A DNA stretch of 64,000 bases from NCBI RefSeq assembly GCF_011082725.1, contig NZ_CP049715.1, positions 558,001 through 622,000 on the forward strand, read 5' to 3'. Positions 63,120 to 64,000 of the stretch are shown one piece after another. The translations under genes and the position numbers were made by a program. Origin of the DNA: Apibacter sp. B3706. Lineage in GTDB: Bacteria > Bacteroidota > Bacteroidia > Flavobacteriales > Weeksellaceae. Numbering within the stretch: the first letter of the stretch is position 1; every line of letters begins with the position of its first letter. The notes under the pieces are model-generated. The model did not search any database. It was not told where the DNA came from and was given only the letters and a program-made list of their open reading frames with translations.

Positions 63120-63127
63120 TATATTTG
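63120..63127 (+). promoter_or_regulatory. -7 promoter element of the DtxR-family gene
   Basis: TATATTTG ends four bases before the ATG at 63131, which implies a leaderless or nearly leaderless transcript. The -33 element is poor. Confidence 0.5.
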
Positions 63128-63130
63128 TAA

Positions 63131-63796
63131 ATGTTCTCATCTATAGAAGAAAATTATCTAAAAGCCTTATATAATCTGTCTGACGAAAAGGGAGAAGTAT
63201 CTACTTTGGCGTTAAGCCAATCCTTAGATATCAAAATGCCTACTGTGAACAGCATGATGAAAAAATTCTTGAAAAAAGGATTGGTATACTATCAGAGCTA
63301 TAAACCGTTAAAACTGACAGAAAAAGGTAAAAAAGAAGCCGCTTTAATTCTTAGGAAACACCGTCTAACAGAAATGTATTTGGTTGAAAAAATGGGATTT
63401 AGTTGGGAAGATGTTCATGAAGTAGCCGAACAAATCGAACATATACATTCAGAAAAATTTTTCAATAAAATGGACGAATTGTTAGATTATCCTAAGTTTG
63501 ATCCTCACGGTTCACCTATACCGGATAAACAAGGGAATATTGAAGGGGGACGCTTTAAAAAATTAAACGAATACCAAATTGGAGAAATCGTGGAATTATC
63601 CGCTATCATTCACAGTTCTAAAGAATTTTTAAAATATTTAAATTCTAAAAATTTCAATTTAGGAATTAAATTTCAGATTGAATCAGTTGAAGAGTTTGAC
63701 GGAAGTGTAACCGTTCAAATTGTAGGTCAAAATAGAACAGAAGTTTTAAGTAATATGATTGCTGAAAAACTTTTAGTCAAAAATTGTTTAAATTAA
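63131..63796 (+). CDS. Metal-dependent regulator, DtxR/MntR family
   Basis: A 221-residue regulator. The N-terminal winged helix reads SSIEENYLKALYNLSDEKGE and VSTLALSQSLDIKMPTVNSM. A dimerisation and metal-binding domain follows (LRKHRLTEMYLVEKMGFSWE, with the conserved ahead-of-site EQIEHIHSEKFFNKMDELL near residue 109 and FDPHGSPIPD near residue 128). The C-terminal part from about residue 150 is FeoA/SH3-like. Metal-bound protein should repress uptake genes. The divergent TonB receptor promoter contains a matching box. Iron or manganese is likely; the sequence does not decide. Confidence 0.94.
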   Translation: MFSSIEENYLKALYNLSDEKGEVSTLALSQSLDIKMPTVNSMMKKFLKKGLVYYQSYKPLKLTEKGKKEAALILRKHRLTEMYLVEKMGFSWEDVHEVAEQIEHIHSEKFFNKMDELLDYPKFDPHGSPIPDKQGNIEGGRFKKLNEYQIGEIVELSAIIHSSKEFLKYLNSKNFNLGIKFQIESVEEFDGSVTVQIVGQNRTEVLSNMIAEKLLVKNCLN

Positions 63797-63882
63797 AGTT
63801 ACCGCGCAATTACTATCATTTAATTATAAGGTAAATGTGCAGTAAATGAGTTAATTAATTTAATTTTTACTATATTTACTAT

Positions 63883-64000
63883 ATGAAGAAGGGATATGCA
63901 GATTTACCTTTACACTATGGAACAGTTCCCGCCTGGTTAGCTAAAAGAATGGCTTTATTAGGTGGAGCGATTGTAGAGGCTATAGTTCAAGAATACGGAA
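63883..64000 (+). CDS. DUF763 family protein, cut by the window end
   Basis: The first 39 codons of a gene continuing beyond the window. MKKGYADLPLHYGTVPAWLA followed by KRMALLGGAIVEAIVQEYG is the characteristic N-terminus of the DUF763 family. Full-length members are about 370-400 residues; the function is unknown. It lies 87 bases after the DtxR-family gene on the same strand. Confidence 0.85.
   Translation, partial: MKKGYADLPLHYGTVPAWLAKRMALLGGAIVEAIVQEYG

Noticed and set aside
1-64000. Prophage, integrative element or defence island
   Set aside because: No integrase, transposase, portal, restriction, toxin-antitoxin or CRISPR-associated gene was recognised; gene content and base use are uniform.

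Overview
The window is chromosomal DNA of a low-GC member of the Bacteroidota, class Flavobacteriia, probably close to the Weeksellaceae; I cannot fix the genus from sequence alone. The evidence is the promoter style (TTTG about 19 bases ahead of TAnnTTTG), weak Shine-Dalgarno sites, a fused alpha/beta E1 2-oxoacid dehydrogenase, a DUF5686 carboxypeptidase-regulatory protein, T9SS C-terminal sorting domains, many short lipoproteins and a long-tailed ribosomal protein S16. Most of it is core genome. No prophage, insertion sequence, CRISPR array or classical defence island was seen.

Layout. 1-6.0 kb: a MerR regulator with an acidic small protein, two glycosyltransferases, a PlsC-like acyltransferase, a decayed peptidase E-like pseudogene, an FKBP lipoprotein, an S4 RNA-binding protein and aroK. 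6.1-6.4 kb: three lysine tRNAs. 6.6-11 kb: endonuclease V and two tandem secreted leucine-rich-repeat proteins carrying T9SS sorting tails. 11-15.3 kb: a two-domain SnoaL lipoprotein, two AraC regulators and a membrane acyltransferase. 15.4-18.6 kb: tRNA-Leu(GAG), envelope lipoproteins including an OmpA-domain protein, and a LOG protein. 18.8-20.4 kb: pdxS and pdxT, making pyridoxal 5'-phosphate. 20.4-24.6 kb: an AraC-controlled redox group (SDR, cupin, aldo/keto reductase, carboxymuconolactone decarboxylase). 25-36 kb: a Gfo/Idh/MocA oxidoreductase, a CD225 protein, folA, an M1 aminopeptidase, the E1 fusion-recF-DUF721 operon and an ecotin. 38-45.6 kb: an RND heavy-metal efflux system with its own two-component system. 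45.9-54.4 kb: purB, an HD hydrolase, accA, rpsP-rimM, thiL, greA, a HIT protein and clpP. 54.4-64 kb: DUF5686, NUDIX, an SRPBCC-like protein, a subtilase, WbqC, a TonB-dependent receptor divergent from a DtxR-family regulator, and the start of a DUF763 gene.

Regulatory signals are the most informative part. A DtxR-box-like operator sits between the -33 and -7 elements of the TonB receptor promoter, beside the DtxR-family gene. greA has a promoter whose transcript would fold almost at once into an intrinsic terminator. A strong terminator-like hairpin separates pdxS from pdxT. A repeated CCGACAAAAG motif marks two promoter regions of the AraC-linked redox cluster. A perfect 16-bp palindrome overlaps the -7 element of the efflux operon. 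Several start codons were moved downstream of the longest reading frame because signal peptides, family N-termini or promoter positions require it.
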